Source: Lysobacter sp. ISL-50
Lineage (GTDB): Bacteria > Pseudomonadota > Gammaproteobacteria > Xanthomonadales > Xanthomonadaceae
Assembly: GCF_018612875.1 (NCBI RefSeq)
Contig: NZ_JAGGRI010000020.1
Location: 336,947 to 400,946, forward strand
Length of the DNA: 64,000 nt
Direction: 5' to 3'
The translations under genes and the position numbers were made by a program. A model generated the notes under the pieces. The model was given only the letters and a program-made list of their open reading frames with translations. It had not been told where the DNA came from and searched no databases. This document shows positions 61,724-64,000 of the stretch, piece after piece. Position 1 is the stretch's first letter; each line of letters starts with the position of its first letter.

Positions 61724-63952
61724 ATGTCCGACCATCGTTCCGTACCTTTGAACGCGCTTGCGCTCGCCACCGCCGCGGCCTTGTCGTTGTTCGTGTGCTC
61801 GCCGGCCGCCGCCGGCCAGGCCAATCTGACCGGCGTCGCGCCGGGCGCGAACTTCAATCAGTTCATCGTCAAATACAAGGACGGCGCGGCCGAACGCAGC
61901 GACGCGCTCGCGCGCAAGCGCGGGCTCGACGGCATCGCCAGCGCGTTCGGCCAGCGCCAGGGCCGCGCGCTGAATCTGAGCCACAAGCGGCGCATGGCGA
62001 TCGGCTACGACGTGATCGCCAGCGATCGCGAACTCGACAGCGTCGCCGCCGAAGCGCTGATCCGCCGTCTCGCCGCCGATCCCAATATCGAATCGGTGCA
62101 GGCCGACGCGCGGATGCATGCGCTGTTCACGCCCAACGATCCGCTGTATCCGCAGCAATGGCATTACTACCAGGCCACCGGCGGCCTCAACCTGCCGCCG
62201 GCCTGGGACCTCGCCAACGGCAGCGGCGTAACGGTCGCGGTGATCGACAGCGGCATCCTCGGCCACGCCGATCTCAACGCCAATCTCGTCGCCGGCTACG
62301 ATTTCGTCAGCTCCACCAGCGCCGGCAACGGCGGCTCGGGCGACGGCAACGGCCGCGACGCGGACCCGACCGATTCGTCCAACGTCCAGCACGGCACGCA
62401 TGTCGCCGGCACCATCGCGGCGGCGACCAACAACGGCGTCGGCGTGGCCGGCGTCGCCTTCGGCGCCAAGGTTTCGCCGCTGCGCGTGCTCGGCAACGGC
62501 GGCTACGGCAACCTTTCCGATATCGCCGACGCGATCGTCTGGGCCTCGGGCGCGGCGGTGCCCGGCGTGCCGGCCAATGCCAATCCGGCCAAGGTGATCA
62601 ACCTCAGCCTCGGCGGCGGCGGCGCTTGCGATGCGGTGTATCAAAACGCCATCAACACCGCGGTTGCGCGCGGCACGGTGCTGGCGATCGCGGCCGGCAA
62701 CAACAACTCGGACGTGTCCGGCTTCCGCCCGGCCAACTGCGCCAACGTGATCGCGATCGCGGCCAACGACATCGGCGGCAATCGCGCGTATTACTCCAAC
62801 TACGGCGCCGGCATCGACGTGACCGCGCCCGGCGGCGAAACCGCGGTGGCCGGCGAAGGCGTGCTGTCCACCGTCGGCGGCGGCGGTTACGCCTGGTATC
62901 AGGGCACCTCGATGGCGGCGCCGCACGTCGCCGGCGTGGCCGCGCTGATCCTCGGCCGCGCCAACAAGACGCCGGCGGAAGTCGAGTCGATCCTGACATC
63001 GACCGCTCGCGCCTTGCCGGGCGCGTGCCCGGGCGGTTGCGGCGCGGGCATCGTCAACGCCGCCGCCGCGGTCAATGCGGTGGCGCCGCAGGCTCCCGCG
63101 CTGTACACGATCTACAAGCAGGGCGCGTCGGCCAAGACCGAGGTGCATGCGCTCAACGGCGCCGACGGCTATCAATCCTTCCTCACCCACACCGCCACCG
63201 CCCTGGGCCAGACCGGCGTGGATCAGTCGTGGATCTTCGACCTGGGCGATTACAACGGCGACGGCGTCAAGGATCTTTACTCGATCGCCAAGCAAGGCGC
63301 TTCGGGCAAGACCGAAGTGCATGTGCTCAACGGCGCCGACGGTTATCAGAGCTTCCTCAGCCACATCGCCACCGGCCTGAGCCAGACCGGCAACCATGCC
63401 GGCTGGCTGTTCAACGTCGGCGATTACAACCGCGACGGCAAGCTGGATCTGTACGCCATCGCCCGCCAGGGCGCGTCGGGCAAGACCGAGGTCCACGTGC
63501 TCAACGGCGCCGACGGCTTCCAGACCTTCCTCGCCCATACCGCGACCGCCTTGTCGCAGACCGGCGCGGGCAACGACTGGGCCTTCGATGTCGCCGACTA
63601 CAACCGCGACGGCGTGCTCGACCTGTACGCATTCTCGAAACAGGGCGCATCGGGCAAGACCGAAGTGCATGTGCTCAACGGCGCCGACGGTTACCAGAGC
63701 TTCCTCACTCATCTGGCGACGGGCTTGCATCAGACCGGCAGCGATCTGGGTTGGAACTTCGAGTTGGGCGACTACAACGGCGACGGCACGCTGGACTTGT
63801 ACGCCATCGCCCGCCAGGGCGGCTCGGACCGGACCGAAGCGCATGTGCTCGACGGCGCCGGCAGCTTCCAGAACTTCAGCGCCCATATCGCCACGGCCTT
63901 GCAGCAGACCGGCAACGACGGTTCGTGGCTGTTCCTGATCGGCCAGCGCTGA
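61724..63952 (+). CDS. Secreted subtilisin-like (S8) serine protease with C-terminal FG-GAP/VCBS-like repeats
   Basis: 742 aa preproenzyme. Signal peptide about residues 1-31 (ALALATAAALSLFVCSPAAAG), I9-type propeptide about 45-135 (FIVKYKDGA ... PNIESVQAD), then the peptidase domain with Asp175 in AVIDSG, His223 in HGTHVAGT, oxyanion Asn326 in AAGN and Ser396 in GTSMAAPHVAG. From about residue 458 to the end come five near-identical repeats of about 55 residues (LYxIxKQGAS-KTEVHVLNGADGYQSFL ... DYNxDGxxDLY), each with a calcium-type DYNxDGxxD loop, a beta-propeller-like or repeat adhesin tail. I chose the ATG at 61724 because GAGGGA stands upstream; an ATG 18 nt earlier is possible. Extracellular proteolysis is typical for Lysobacter predation. 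Confidence 0.9.
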   Translation: MSDHRSVPLNALALATAAALSLFVCSPAAAGQANLTGVAPGANFNQFIVKYKDGAAERSDALARKRGLDGIASAFGQRQGRALNLSHKRRMAIGYDVIASDRELDSVAAEALIRRLAADPNIESVQADARMHALFTPNDPLYPQQWHYYQATGGLNLPPAWDLANGSGVTVAVIDSGILGHADLNANLVAGYDFVSSTSAGNGGSGDGNGRDADPTDSSNVQHGTHVAGTIAAATNNGVGVAGVAFGAKVSPLRVLGNGGYGNLSDIADAIVWASGAAVPGVPANANPAKVINLSLGGGGACDAVYQNAINTAVARGTVLAIAAGNNNSDVSGFRPANCANVIAIAANDIGGNRAYYSNYGAGIDVTAPGGETAVAGEGVLSTVGGGGYAWYQGTSMAAPHVAGVAALILGRANKTPAEVESILTSTARALPGACPGGCGAGIVNAAAAVNAVAPQAPALYTIYKQGASAKTEVHALNGADGYQSFLTHTATALGQTGVDQSWIFDLGDYNGDGVKDLYSIAKQGASGKTEVHVLNGADGYQSFLSHIATGLSQTGNHAGWLFNVGDYNRDGKLDLYAIARQGASGKTEVHVLNGADGFQTFLAHTATALSQTGAGNDWAFDVADYNRDGVLDLYAFSKQGASGKTEVHVLNGADGYQSFLTHLATGLHQTGSDLGWNFELGDYNGDGTLDLYAIARQGGSDRTEAHVLDGAGSFQNFSAHIATALQQTGNDGSWLFLIGQR

Positions 63953-64000
63953 GCGATCCGCGTATCGATCCGAAACGGGGCCTTTCGCTCAGTTCGCCGC

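Overview
This is high-GC gammaproteobacterial DNA that I assign to Lysobacter (Xanthomonadaceae/Lysobacteraceae). The reasons are the strong G/C third-position bias, a GTGGGAGGGGCTTCAGCCCC-type palindrome, secreted proteases and glycan-binding proteins, and above all an 11-module NRPS assembly line. Read from its adenylation codes and epimerising condensation domains, that line matches lysobactin (katanosin B): D-Leu-Leu-HyPhe-HyLeu-Leu-D-Arg-Ile-aThr-Gly-HyAsn-Ser, the LybA/LybB system known from Lysobacter sp. ATCC 53042. The assignment rests on motif reading and remembered knowledge, not on a database search.

Layout. 1-2710 (+): end of an amino-sugar catabolic operon (tagatose-bisphosphate aldolase accessory subunit, AgaS-type SIS isomerase/deaminase, BadF/BcrA-type amino-sugar kinase) with overlapping genes. 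2711-2850: a 41-bp perfect inverted repeat between convergent units. 2851-10603 (-): an RND efflux set in the order RND pump, membrane-fusion protein, RND pump. 10753-51198 (-): the lysobactin operon, lybA (4 modules), lybB (7 modules plus two thioesterases), a CmlA-type diiron metallo-beta-lactamase-fold beta-hydroxylase and an ABC exporter, every junction a 4-nt start/stop overlap. 51199-52746: a 1.5-kb, relatively AT-rich leader without a convincing gene. 52747-53709 (+): a stand-alone acyltransferase-fold protein. 53773-63952: accessory genes: metallophosphoesterase, a large HrpF/NolX-like EF-hand protein, a secreted F5/8C-domain protein, a small LysM protein, a divergent LysE/Lrp pair, and a secreted subtilase with C-terminal repeats.

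How it works together. LybA starts with A-PCP (no condensation domain), giving a free N-terminal Leu that the dual C/E domain of module 2 epimerises. The chain grows over 11 modules. The CmlA-type enzyme is the only beta-hydroxylase candidate here and would make beta-OH-Phe3, beta-OH-Leu4 and beta-OH-Asn10. The Phe3 hydroxyl is the lactonisation nucleophile used by the terminal tandem TE. The ABC exporter, and possibly the adjacent RND system, would export the product.

Most unusual points: a Thr/allo-Thr module with two consecutive condensation-type domains; an A-domain N-terminal signature shared only by the three modules for hydroxylated residues; a near-identical 1.9-kb cassette reused behind both D-residue modules; and an acyltransferase-like neighbour lacking the malonyl-binding Arg.
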